Assembly (NCBI GenBank): GCA_002366595.1
Contig: DFBK01000008.1
Span: 27,974-49,681, forward strand
Direction of reading: 5' to 3'
Source: Anaerolineales bacterium UBA3082
Lineage (GTDB): Bacteria; Chloroflexota; Anaerolineae; UBA7937
Length of the DNA stretch: 21,708 bases
The notes under the pieces were generated by a model that saw only the letters and a program-made list of their open reading frames with translations, was not told the origin of the DNA and did not search any database. Position 1 is the stretch's first letter, and each line of letters opens with the position of its first letter. Shown piece after piece: positions 14,205 to 21,665 of this stretch. A program made the translations under genes and the position numbers.

Positions 14205-16565
14205 TCATCTTCCTCGCCACCGTCTCCATATCTGCCTAGCGCCCCAGAAGAACAGCACCAACCAGGTGCCAGCCCCTACAAGAAGCCCCACTTTCCACGA
14301 GGTGGGCGCGAAGACCAGGCGAACCTCGTGCGTGCCGGGCTCAAGATATACCGCCCGGAAGGCGTAATTGGCCCTCAGCAGGGGCTCCTCGGTGCCATCG
14401 ACATAGGCCCTCCACCCCGGATAATAGACCTCGCTCAGGACAAGGTACCCTTCGCTTGCAGCCTCGGCTTCTAACCCTATATCGTTGAGGGAATAAGAGG
14501 TGATAACGGCTCTCCCTTCTGAGGCATCGCCTTCCAGGGCCTTTCCTCCCTCCACTACAACGGCCTCGGCGGGGTCGAAGCCTGGAGCCTGAATAGCGGC
14601 CCAGGCCGATTCGTGATCCGCTACTGCTTGGCTCCGATAGACGATAAAGGCACGGGAAAAGGCGGTTGTACGGTAGATATCCACCCTGGGGTCGCCATCA
14701 AAAGCCAAGAGATAACCCTCTATCGGGGAGGCACCTTTCTGCGTTATCAAATATTTCACGTTCAGAAAAGTGTACAGGGGCGAAGAACGGCTCCCTATCG
14801 CTTGCCGGTACCGTTCGAAGTCCGCCAACTCGAGAGGGGTATATATCCCCCCTATGTCGAATAGCCGGTGGATGAGAGCCAGGTCGGGCTGCCAGACCCC
14901 CCATACCTCCTGGGGAACCTCAAGGCGGTAGAAAGCCTCCTCTCCCTGGAGGAACTCAATGGCTGCCAAATGGTGGAACCCCTTCATGGGATCGGTGGTG
15001 GCCATATCGATGTAAGCCCCCGTCGCTGCCAGATCGATGAATATCAAACCTATAGCCAAAAAACCCACCATCTGCGGCCTCACCCACCGATGCCCTCGGA
15101 TGTAAAGGAGAAAGAGGCTCCCGCCCAAGAAGAGAAGGAAAAGCACCAGTCCCCGGGTGGCGTTGGCTATGCGCTGCAATATCACCGGGTCCTTGTCTTG
15201 GCTGAAGATGAGAACCGCATAAGCGAGAGGCACGGTCAACAAAGCTACAGCTAAGAAGGCGGGAAAGGAGAGTCTGAGCACCCGCTTAAAGAGGGCATGC
15301 TCTCTAGGCCTTAAGGGACGCAAGATGGCATCCAGCCCCAAGGCAGCCAGGAAAGCCAAGGCGAAATCCAAGAGGAGGATAAACCGGGCCGGGGCGCGGA
15401 GTTGCTTGAATCCAGGAACCAAGCCATAAAGCCAACCGTGAAGGATAGCGCTATCGCCCAGGGCCAAAAGCAAGGAGATAATGGCCAAGAGCAGGAGAAA
15501 GCGGCTTAAACCATCTCGTCGGAAAAGCAGGGCCAAAGAAGCGAGAACCAGGGGCAGAACCCCTATATACCCCACCTCCACCCTGTCCCAGAGCCCCCAG
15601 GAAAGCCGTGGCCCGCGGCCGAAAAAGCCGGGGCTGAGAAGCCCTATCAATTGCGCGGGAGAGAGGGAGAATCTAGCCGCCTCCTCATAGGGGATCTGCG
15701 CCCGCACCGAGAGTTGCATCATCTCATAGCCGGGGAGGAGAAGAAAAGCCGTGGCCCCCAAGGCGATAACAAAGGTCAAGGCTGTGAGACCTAAAAGAAG
15801 CGGTATGGCCCTACCATCCCCTCGATACGCCAGGTAAAGGCGATAGAGAAGATAGAGGCCCAGAAGGAAGAGGATATGGAAGATGGGCTGAATATGGCCA
15901 GCCAAGATGGCCACCCCCAAGAATAGTCCGGACAGGAGGGCGTAGTTAACGCTCCTCTCCGTAAGAGCCCGATGGTAGAAGAGGAACACCAGAGGTAGCC
16001 AACTGGCGGCAGCGATCATGTTGAGGTTCCCGAAATGGATGATGAAGAGATCGGAGAACATGAAGGCTATGGCCCCAGCCAGAGAGGCCAAGCGACCGAT
16101 ATGTCCTTCCTTCCTAATGAAGCGGAGGCAGAGGTACATGAAAGCCCCCGCTAAGAAGAAGTGGAGAACAGAGATCAACTCCAGAGTGCGGAAGGTGATC
16201 TTGGGCACCAGGAAGAAGGAGAGAAGGTTTATGGGGTAAAAGAGGCCCGTTTGGATATCGGCGGCGAAGGGAGCGCCTCCATAAAGATAAGGGTTCCAGA
16301 GGGGCATCTCTCCTCCCTTCAGGCTCTGGGCAGCGAAACGGTAGAGGGGGAAGAGAAAGGAGAGGAGATCGCCGCCATCGGCAGGCATCCAGACCGGGGT
16401 GAAGAGAAGTCGCCAGAAGAAGCCCACCGTGGCTAGGGCTAGAGCGCCTAGGGCTAGGAGATCACGATGGTAATCATGCCTCAATCGCCCTTGGGCGTAG
16501 AGTCGCCAAGCCCCCAGGAAGGCAAGCAGCCACATGGCGAATAGAAAAAAGAGGAAGAGAACCAC
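14205..16565 (-). CDS. YfhO-family large membrane protein (GT-C-like)
   Basis: About 786 residues. Roughly a dozen hydrophobic helices fill the first two thirds, and a soluble extracytoplasmic region of about 200 residues precedes one last helix and a basic tail (ARQIWRRWRGR). The first loop has PADGGDLLSFLFPLYRFAAQ and MPLWNPYLYGGAPFAAD, the layout seen in YfhO/GT-C membrane enzymes that use lipid-linked sugars. The soluble part holds VYYPGWRAYVDG, another family hallmark. In Firmicutes YfhO takes part in glycosylating teichoic acids; in this organism the acceptor is unknown. GTG 16565 is preferred: it has AGAGGGGG upstream, and the longer frame from TTG 16622 would include the gene's own promoter. 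Confidence 0.88.
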   Translation of the reverse strand: MVLFLFFLFAMWLLAFLGAWRLYAQGRLRHDYHRDLLALGALALATVGFFWRLLFTPVWMPADGGDLLSFLFPLYRFAAQSLKGGEMPLWNPYLYGGAPFAADIQTGLFYPINLLSFFLVPKITFRTLELISVLHFFLAGAFMYLCLRFIRKEGHIGRLASLAGAIAFMFSDLFIIHFGNLNMIAAASWLPLVFLFYHRALTERSVNYALLSGLFLGVAILAGHIQPIFHILFLLGLYLLYRLYLAYRGDGRAIPLLLGLTALTFVIALGATAFLLLPGYEMMQLSVRAQIPYEEAARFSLSPAQLIGLLSPGFFGRGPRLSWGLWDRVEVGYIGVLPLVLASLALLFRRDGLSRFLLLLAIISLLLALGDSAILHGWLYGLVPGFKQLRAPARFILLLDFALAFLAALGLDAILRPLRPREHALFKRVLRLSFPAFLAVALLTVPLAYAVLIFSQDKDPVILQRIANATRGLVLFLLFLGGSLFLLYIRGHRWVRPQMVGFLAIGLIFIDLAATGAYIDMATTDPMKGFHHLAAIEFLQGEEAFYRLEVPQEVWGVWQPDLALIHRLFDIGGIYTPLELADFERYRQAIGSRSSPLYTFLNVKYLITQKGASPIEGYLLAFDGDPRVDIYRTTAFSRAFIVYRSQAVADHESAWAAIQAPGFDPAEAVVVEGGKALEGDASEGRAVITSYSLNDIGLEAEAASEGYLVLSEVYYPGWRAYVDGTEEPLLRANYAFRAVYLEPGTHEVRLVFAPTSWKVGLLVGAGTWLVLFFWGARQIWRRWRGR

Positions 16566-16593
16566 GCTCACACCCCCTCTGAAGACAAGACCG

Positions 16594-16622
16594 AGTATAT
16601 CACCCCCCTCTTCCCATTGCAA
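16594..16622 (-). promoter_or_regulatory. Promoter of the YfhO-type gene
   Basis: On the - strand TTGCAA (16622-16617), 17 bases, TATACT (16599-16594). Transcription would begin near 16587, downstream of the TTG at 16622, which supports the GTG start at 16565. Its -35 lies only four bases from the -35 of the divergent PerR-like gene. Confidence 0.6.
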
Positions 16623-16626
16623 CCCC

Positions 16627-16654
16627 TTGACAAATCCCCATTTTATGTTATAAT
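16627..16654 (+). promoter_or_regulatory. Promoter of the PerR-like gene and oxidative-defence operon
   Basis: Perfect TTGACA (16627-16632), 16-base spacer, perfect TATAAT (16649-16654). The predicted start near 16661 falls at the edge of the Fur/PerR-type box. Confidence 0.85.
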
Positions 16655-16660
16655 ATTAGT

Positions 16661-16679
16661 AACGATTATCATTATGGTT
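16661..16679 (+). promoter_or_regulatory. Fur/PerR-type operator
   Basis: AACGATTATCATTATGGTT is an imperfect 19-base inverted repeat. Its core GATTATCATTATG differs by one base from the GATAATCATTAT part of the classic Fur box, which PerR boxes resemble. It covers the predicted transcription start, so autoregulation by the adjacent regulator is expected. Confidence 0.72.
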
Positions 16680-16681
16680 AT

Positions 16682-17149
16682 ATGCAAATGATCACTGAGC
16701 AGGAAGAGATAAGCCGGCGGCTAAATATCAAAGGGTACCGCCTTACCAAGCAGAGGCTGGCGGTGCTCAAGGCCCTCCAGAGCACCAAGAGCCACCCCGA
16801 TGCTAACTGGATCTACGAGAAGGTGCGCAAGGAGATCCCCCACATCAGCCCGGGGACCATCTACCGCACCCTGGGGGTATTAAAAGAAGCGGGGCTTCTC
16901 CGCGAACTCGACTACGGCAGTTCCCTCAGCCATTACGACGCCAACACGGAAAACCATCCCCATATCGTCTGCACCAACTGCGGCCGCATCGACGACCTCC
17001 CTCTGTCCCTACCCCTGGCCCATCATGCGCCAGGACAGGCCCACAAGTTAGAGGAGCAAGCCTCAAAAGCCACCGATTTCCTCATCACCGATCATCGTCT
17101 GGAGTTCTATGGTCTTTGTCCCCACTGCCGTTCCTCAAGCGCTGATTGA
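16682..17149 (+). CDS. perR: Fur-family regulator, PerR-like peroxide sensor
   Basis: A 155-residue metalloregulator. The N-terminal winged helix (about 10-85) includes GYRLTKQRLAVLKAL and SPGTIYRTLGVLKEAGLL. The C-terminal domain has CxxC at 97-100 (CTNC) and 146-149 (CPHC) for structural zinc. Candidate regulatory-metal ligands match the PerR set: H38, D86 (HYDAN), H92 and H94 (NHPHIVC), D104/D105. Asp at position 86 favours PerR over Fur, as does the downstream rubrerythrin and flavodiiron cluster. In PerR, iron-catalysed oxidation of histidines releases the repressor on peroxide. Start ATG 16682 (or 16688) lacks a clear ribosome site. A Fur/PerR box overlaps its promoter. A plain Fur role cannot be ruled out. 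Confidence 0.88.
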   Translation: MQMITEQEEISRRLNIKGYRLTKQRLAVLKALQSTKSHPDANWIYEKVRKEIPHISPGTIYRTLGVLKEAGLLRELDYGSSLSHYDANTENHPHIVCTNCGRIDDLPLSLPLAHHAPGQAHKLEEQASKATDFLITDHRLEFYGLCPHCRSSSAD

Positions 17150-17173
17150 CCAGAAAGAGAAAGGGGAAATAAA

Positions 17174-17674
17174 ATGAGCATGACCGAGAGTAACCTGCAG
17201 AGCGCCTTCGCTGGTGAAAGCCAAGCGCATATGAGATACCTCATCTTCGCCGATAGGGCGGAGAAGGAGGGGTATGCCAACGTGGCTCGCCTTTTTAGGG
17301 CCATCGCCTACGCGGAGCAGGTCCATGCCACCAACCACTATAAAGAATTAGGAGGCATTAACACCTCGGCGGAGAACTTACAAGTAGCCATCGACGGCGA
17401 GACCTACGAGGTTAACGAGATGTACCCCGCCTACCTAGCGGTGGCCCAACTCCAGGAGAAGAGGGGGGCCCAACGCTCTATGGGTTATGCTCTGGAGGCG
17501 GAGAAGATCCATGCCGCCCTATATGCGAAGGCTAAGGAGGCCACAGAGGCGGGGAAGGACCCGGAGATAGGCTCTGTCTACACCTGCTCAGTCTGTGGCC
17601 ATACGGTAGAGGGCGAACCCCCAGAGAAGTGCCCCATCTGTGGCGCTAAGCGCCAAAAGTATGTAGAGTTCTAG
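17174..17674 (+). CDS. rbr: Rubrerythrin
   Basis: A 166-residue non-haem di-iron peroxidase that reduces hydrogen peroxide in anaerobes. The four-helix ferritin-like domain (1-130) carries E15 in FAGESQAHMRY, AEQVHATNH, and EAEKIHAALY (ExxH). The C-terminal rubredoxin-type domain has CSVC and CPIC (Fe-Cys4). Length is slightly below the usual 170-190, which is normal for short rubrerythrins. AAGGGGA precedes ATG 17174. It lies 24 bases after the PerR-like gene and probably shares its transcript. Confidence 0.96.
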   Translation: MSMTESNLQSAFAGESQAHMRYLIFADRAEKEGYANVARLFRAIAYAEQVHATNHYKELGGINTSAENLQVAIDGETYEVNEMYPAYLAVAQLQEKRGAQRSMGYALEAEKIHAALYAKAKEATEAGKDPEIGSVYTCSVCGHTVEGEPPEKCPICGAKRQKYVEF

Positions 17675-17676
17675 CC

Positions 17677-17700
17677 CGGGGGAGGTCGCCTCTTCCCCCG
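17677..17700 (+). other. Intercistronic hairpin between rubrerythrin and rubredoxin
   Basis: CGGGGGAGG, loop TCGCCT, CTTCCCCCG: nine pairs with one G-T. No T-run follows (AAACCACC), so it is more likely an mRNA-stability or partial-attenuation element, which could raise rubrerythrin over the genes after it. Confidence 0.5.
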
Positions 17701-17734
17701 AAACCACCACACCAATCAGGAGGAGAGCGCAAAG

Positions 17735-17899
17735 ATGGAAAAGTGGGAATGTCTCGTCTGCGGCTATATCTACGACCCAGCGGAGGGCGACTCCGAGGGA
17801 GGGATACCGCCGGGCACGCCTTTTGAGGAGTTGCCCGATGATTGGGTCTGCCCCGAGTGTGGAGCGGCGAAGGAGATGTTCGAGAAACTGGAGGAGTGA
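17735..17899 (+). CDS. Rubredoxin
   Basis: A 54-residue one-iron electron carrier. CLVCGYIYDPAEGD (C6xxC9) and WVCPECGAAKEMFE (C39xxC42), with GGIPPGTPFEELPDDW between, give the complete canonical rubredoxin. GGAGGAG lies about ten bases upstream of ATG 17735. It ends one base before the flavodiiron protein start. In family context it passes electrons from an NAD(P)H reductase to rubrerythrin and flavodiiron protein, both encoded here. Confidence 0.97.
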   Translation: MEKWECLVCGYIYDPAEGDSEGGIPPGTPFEELPDDWVCPECGAAKEMFEKLEE

Positions 17900-17900
17900 G

Positions 17901-19076
17901 ATGGGGCCGGTGAAGATAAAGGACGACATCTATTGGATCGGGGCTCTAGATCCAGAGCGACGCATCTTCGATATCATCATGCCCCTAGACCGAGGGACCA
18001 CCTACAACTCATACCTGGTGAAGGGAGAGAAGATAGCCATCATAGAGGCGGTCAAGATAGGGTTCGAGGGGGAGTTCCTGAGCAACATCAGATCTCTCAT
18101 CGATCCAGGGGAGATCGACTATGTAATCCTCAACCATCTAGAGCCCGATCACTCCGGGGCTCTGGCCACCCTCCTCGCCGAAGCCCCCCAAGCAGAGGTG
18201 GTGGTCTCCCGGAGCGGAGAGCATTTTGTGAACAACCTCCTCAACCGGGAGGTGAAGCCTTTGAAGATGGGTGATGGCGACTCCCTCGACCTAGGAGGGA
18301 AGACCTTACAGTTCATCTGGGCTCCTTTCCTCCACTGGCCCGACACCATGTTTACCTACCTCGTTGAAGAGAAGGTGCTTTTCCCCTGCGACTTTTTAGG
18401 CTGCCACTTCTGTGACCAGCGGCTCTACGACGATCTGGTGGATGATTTTAGCCATCAGTTCCACTACTATTTCGATACCATCATGCGCCCCTTCAAGGAG
18501 TATACCCTCAAGGCCCTGGACAAGATCAGCGGGTTGGAGATAGAGCTAATCGCCCCCTCCCACGGCCCCATATTGCGCACCGATCCCCAAAGGTACATCG
18601 ACTTATATCGAGAATGGAGCGGTCCCAAGCCTAAGGTCAAAAAGAGGGCTCTCATCTTCTACGCCAGCGCCTATGGCAACACCGCCAGGATGGCCCAAGA
18701 GATCGCTAGAGGGGTGGAGGAGGAAGAGGTAGAGGTCGCACTCCTCAATCTGGAGGAGGTCGTGCCGGCCGAGGTCTTGGAGGAGATCGAAGAGGCAGAT
18801 GCTCTCATCGTCGGTTCTCCCACCTTCCTCGGGGATGCCATAAAGCCCATCTGGGACCTCCTCTCCAGCCTGACCACCATCAAGGTGAGGGGGAAGATAG
18901 GAGCCGCTTTCGGCTCCTACGGCTGGAGCGGGGAAGCGGTGGGCCTCATTGAGGAACGTCTGAGGAACCTGAAATTCAAGGTCCCAGAGCCTGGAGTGAG
19001 GGCTATTCTCGTCCCCACGGCCGAGGACCTAGAGAGTTGTCGGGAGTTCGGGAGTAAGATAGCGAAGGCCTTGTAA
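17901..19076 (+). CDS. Flavodiiron protein (A-type, FprA/ROO-like)
   Basis: A 391-residue soluble O2 (or NO) reductase. The N-terminal metallo-beta-lactamase domain holds all di-iron ligands: H79-x-E81-x-D83-H84 (NHLEPDHSG), H145 (FLHWPDT), D164 (CDFLG) and H221 (PSHGPI). The C-terminal flavodoxin domain (about 248-391) binds FMN through YASAYGNTA, SPTFLGDAIKP and FGSYGWSGEA. Starting at ATG 17901 leaves one base after the rubredoxin stop, with GGAGGAG inside the rubredoxin end; the longer frame from 17823 overlaps rubredoxin and has no family residues. It would take electrons from rubredoxin and reduce O2 to water. Confidence 0.96.
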   Translation: MGPVKIKDDIYWIGALDPERRIFDIIMPLDRGTTYNSYLVKGEKIAIIEAVKIGFEGEFLSNIRSLIDPGEIDYVILNHLEPDHSGALATLLAEAPQAEVVVSRSGEHFVNNLLNREVKPLKMGDGDSLDLGGKTLQFIWAPFLHWPDTMFTYLVEEKVLFPCDFLGCHFCDQRLYDDLVDDFSHQFHYYFDTIMRPFKEYTLKALDKISGLEIELIAPSHGPILRTDPQRYIDLYREWSGPKPKVKKRALIFYASAYGNTARMAQEIARGVEEEEVEVALLNLEEVVPAEVLEEIEEADALIVGSPTFLGDAIKPIWDLLSSLTTIKVRGKIGAAFGSYGWSGEAVGLIEERLRNLKFKVPEPGVRAILVPTAEDLESCREFGSKIAKAL

Positions 19077-19107
19077 TGGCCCATGGGTTATGGGGACTAG
19101 CCAAACT

Positions 19108-20316
19108 ATGAAGTTCGCCATTATCGGCAACGGGGTAGCCGGCATAAACGCTGCTCGTACGCTGGCCAGAAGCAAACCGAAAGCGACCATCGACATCTAC
19201 GCTGAGGAGCCATACCCATACTACCCCCGCCCTCGCCTCCTCCACCTCCTGGCAGGAGAGATCCAACAAGAAGAACTCTACCTCTACCCCAAAGAGTGGT
19301 ATGAAAAGAGGGGTATTGCGGTCCATCTGGCCTCCAAGGTTATGAGGATCGATCCTCAGAGGCAGCAACTCGCCCTCGCTGATGGCCGCCAGGCTACCTA
19401 CGAGCGACTGCTTTTAGCCATGGGAAGCAGCCCCATACGACCTCCTATCAAGGGCCTAGACAGGGCAGAGGCGTTCACCCTGCGCTCCCTAGATGATGCT
19501 CTGGCCTTAAGCGAACGGGCCCGGGAGACCCAACGGGCCGCCGTCATCGGCGGGGGGCTCCTGGGGTTGGAGGCGGCCAGGGCTCTACGAGAACTGGGGC
19601 TCCAGGTCACGGTGGTGGAACTCTTGCCCCGGCTTCTGCCGAAACAATTAGATGAGGAAGGAAGCCCCATCTTGGAAAAGTGGATTGGGGCTTTAGGGAT
19701 CGAGGTGCTGTTGGGTAGCGCTGTCCAGGAGATATCCAGGAAAGGCTCGGCCCATCACCTCACCCTGAAGGATGGAGGGAGTCTAGAGGCTGATCTCCTC
19801 CTCATCTGTGCGGGGGCAACGCCCAACGTCCAGGTGGCGGAAGAGGCAGGCATAGAGGTCCAACGGGGCATCGTAGTGGATGAATATATGAGAACCAGCC
19901 TCCCCAACATCTATGCCGCAGGAGACGTAGCCCAATTCGAGGGGAGGGTCTACGGCATCATCCCCGTTGCCTTGGAGCAGTCACGAGTGGCCTCTCTCAA
20001 CATGTCTGGCCAAGAATCGGTGAGATACCAAGGCACCCTACCCGCCACCACCCTAAAGGTGACAAGGGTAGATCTCACCTCCATAGGGGTCATCGAACCG
20101 AGGGGAGAAGGGTATCAAGAGTTGAGAAAAGCCGACGAGAAAAAAGGAGTCTACAAGAAACTGGTTTTGAAAGAGGGACGGGTGGTCGGGGCGATTTTGT
20201 TAGGCGACAAGAAAAGCGCGGCCCCTGTGAGCAGGTTGATCATGAGCGAAATAGAGGTTTCAGCCTACCTCGATAGGTTACTGGATGAAGATTTCGATTT
20301 GAAGACCTTACTTTGA
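19108..20316 (+). CDS. FAD-dependent NAD(P)-oxidoreductase, rubredoxin reductase-like
   Basis: A 402-residue flavoprotein. FAD-binding GNGVAGINAA at the N terminus, active region YPYYPRPRLLHLLAGE, LLLAMGSSPIRPP, NAD(P)-binding GGGLLGLEAA (about 152-161), and the second FAD motif IYAAGDVAQF (about 270-280). PRPRL near residue 45 is usual in NADH:rubredoxin oxidoreductases and nitrite-reductase-type FAD proteins. Placed between rubredoxin/flavodiiron genes and a second rubredoxin-like gene, it is the likely NAD(P)H entry point of this electron chain. ATG 19108 fits the family N terminus; ATG 19090 adds six residues and is possible. Confidence 0.9.
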   Translation: MKFAIIGNGVAGINAARTLARSKPKATIDIYAEEPYPYYPRPRLLHLLAGEIQQEELYLYPKEWYEKRGIAVHLASKVMRIDPQRQQLALADGRQATYERLLLAMGSSPIRPPIKGLDRAEAFTLRSLDDALALSERARETQRAAVIGGGLLGLEAARALRELGLQVTVVELLPRLLPKQLDEEGSPILEKWIGALGIEVLLGSAVQEISRKGSAHHLTLKDGGSLEADLLLICAGATPNVQVAEEAGIEVQRGIVVDEYMRTSLPNIYAAGDVAQFEGRVYGIIPVALEQSRVASLNMSGQESVRYQGTLPATTLKVTRVDLTSIGVIEPRGEGYQELRKADEKKGVYKKLVLKEGRVVGAILLGDKKSAAPVSRLIMSEIEVSAYLDRLLDEDFDLKTLL

Positions 20317-20400
20317 ACGGCTAGAAAGGGGGACGAAGAGATGTTACGGGTGTGAATCAGACCAGTGGCGAGATTTAAGAATCCAGGGAGGTAACGATAG

Positions 20401-20736
20401 ATGGCAAAGTGGAGATGCACGGTATGTGGCTACATCTACGATGGGGATACCCCACCGGAGAAATGCCCTAATTGCGGGGCTCCCAAGGAGAAGTTCGAGA
20501 AACTAGAGGAGAAGGCGGCGCAGTTAATCGAGAGGTCTCGCCTCTCCAACGGCCTTCACATCAGGCTTTACACCCTGCTCGATGAGGTAGCCGAGGCAGC
20601 CCAGAAGGGGGTGGAAGACAACCTAGACCCCAGATGCGTTGAGATATTCGCCCAGGCCAAAGAAACGGCCGGACTCATCCAGCAGAGGGTGAAGGCTGAG
20701 ATCCAGACCCACATCGGCAAAGGGAAGTGGGGTTAG
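20401..20736 (+). CDS. Rubredoxin-like protein with C-terminal helical domain
   Basis: A 111-residue protein. The N-terminal Fe-Cys4 knuckle (CTVC at 6-9 and CPNC at 22-25) has the short spacing of the rubrerythrin C-terminal rubredoxin, not that of a classical rubredoxin. A helical region of about 75 residues follows (about 35-111), ending in AEIQTHIGKGKWG. Proteins of this layout occur near oxygen-defence genes of anaerobes, but their job is not known to me; electron delivery to the adjacent ferritin-like protein is inferred. GGGAGG precedes ATG 20401. The gene ends nine bases before the next start. Confidence 0.85.
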   Translation: MAKWRCTVCGYIYDGDTPPEKCPNCGAPKEKFEKLEEKAAQLIERSRLSNGLHIRLYTLLDEVAEAAQKGVEDNLDPRCVEIFAQAKETAGLIQQRVKAEIQTHIGKGKWG

Positions 20737-20745
20737 GAGGAGACT

Positions 20746-21594
20746 ATGAGCGAAAAGATAATCGCCCTCCTCAACGAGGATGTCAAAGGCGAACACATGG
20801 CAATCGTGCAATACCTTCGCCACGCCTACGCTTTAGGAGAGGGAGAGATGGCCTGCGAGATCGAGGCCATCGCCAGGGAGGAGATGCGTCACCTCGATTG
20901 GCTCTCGGAGAAGGTGGTGGAGTTAGGGGGCAAACCCACTCTGGAGCGGGAAGAGATGGATTTGGGAGGCGCCACCCCAGCGGAGTGGCTACGGCGCGAT
21001 GTCAAGGCCGAAGAGGATGCCACCACCATGTACAGGGAGCATATAGAGGCTATCGATGACCCTAAGATAAAGCGGCTCTTGCGCCGTATCCTCTCCGACG
21101 AGGAGGCCCACCACAGAGCCTTCAGCCATATGGTCGAGAAATCGGAGCGGGAGAAAATAGCCCCAGAAGGGGCGCTCCTCTCGGAGAAGAGGGATGAGAA
21201 CATCGACATGTTGAACTGGGGGATCCGCCACGAATACACCGTCATCTTGCAGTACCTCTACCACTCTTATCTGACCCCCGATGAGGAGGTCAGTCTAGAA
21301 CTGCAAGATCAGGCTATCAACGAGATGCAACACCTGGGCTGGTTAGCGGAGGAGATGACAGAAACCGATGGCAGCCCAGAGATAGAAGAGACCGGGGTGG
21401 ACCGCTCAGAGGAGACCGGCGATATGCTACGAGCCGATATCGCCGTGGAGCGAGAGGTGACCAAGGAGTACACCCATCAGATCGACGAGGTCGAAGATCC
21501 GGGACTGAAAAGGCTCCTGACCCGCATCCGAGACCACGAGATCTATCACGGCCAACTCTTCACCGATCTCCTGGAAGACCTGGAAAAGGAATAG
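20746..21594 (+). CDS. Tandem ferritin-like di-iron protein
   Basis: A 282-residue protein built of two similar ferritin-like halves (about 1-135 and 150-282). Half 1: E16 in GEHMAIVQY, E46xxH49 in EEMRHLDWL, an E at 89-90, and ExxH near 119-123 (DEEAHH). Half 2: E163 in HEYTVILQY, E193xxH196 in NEMQHLGWL, E236, and E265xxH268 (DHEIYH). Each half keeps a full carboxylate/histidine set, so two di-iron sites may exist. Iron storage, detoxification, or peroxide reduction are the family roles; which applies is unknown. GGAGGAG gives a strong ribosome site. It closes the PerR-headed cluster. Confidence 0.88.
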   Translation: MSEKIIALLNEDVKGEHMAIVQYLRHAYALGEGEMACEIEAIAREEMRHLDWLSEKVVELGGKPTLEREEMDLGGATPAEWLRRDVKAEEDATTMYREHIEAIDDPKIKRLLRRILSDEEAHHRAFSHMVEKSEREKIAPEGALLSEKRDENIDMLNWGIRHEYTVILQYLYHSYLTPDEEVSLELQDQAINEMQHLGWLAEEMTETDGSPEIEETGVDRSEETGDMLRADIAVEREVTKEYTHQIDEVEDPGLKRLLTRIRDHEIYHGQLFTDLLEDLEKE

Positions 21595-21635
21595 GCTCTC
21601 GCTGCGGTCTCTATTCCCTCAGTAAGGTGTGGTAA

Positions 21636-21665
21636 GTGGAGGACACAGAGCCCGGTGTCTTCCAC
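21636..21665 (+). other. Hairpin after the ferritin-like gene
   Basis: GTGGAGGACAC, loop AGAGCCCG, GTGTCTTCCAC: eleven pairs with one G-T. No T-run follows directly, so termination is uncertain. It lies just before a stretch, GGCTGTTGAAAAAC (about 21671-21684), that resembles insertion-sequence ends. Confidence 0.45.

Noticed and set aside
16566..16622. TTG start for the YfhO-type protein at 16622
   Set aside because: A TTGCAA-N17-TATACT promoter lies inside this stretch, and GTG 16565 has a ribosome site and begins directly at the first membrane helix.
17823..17900. ATG 17823 as the flavodiiron protein start
   Set aside because: The added 26 residues are the rubredoxin gene read in another frame; ATG 17901 gives the family N terminus.
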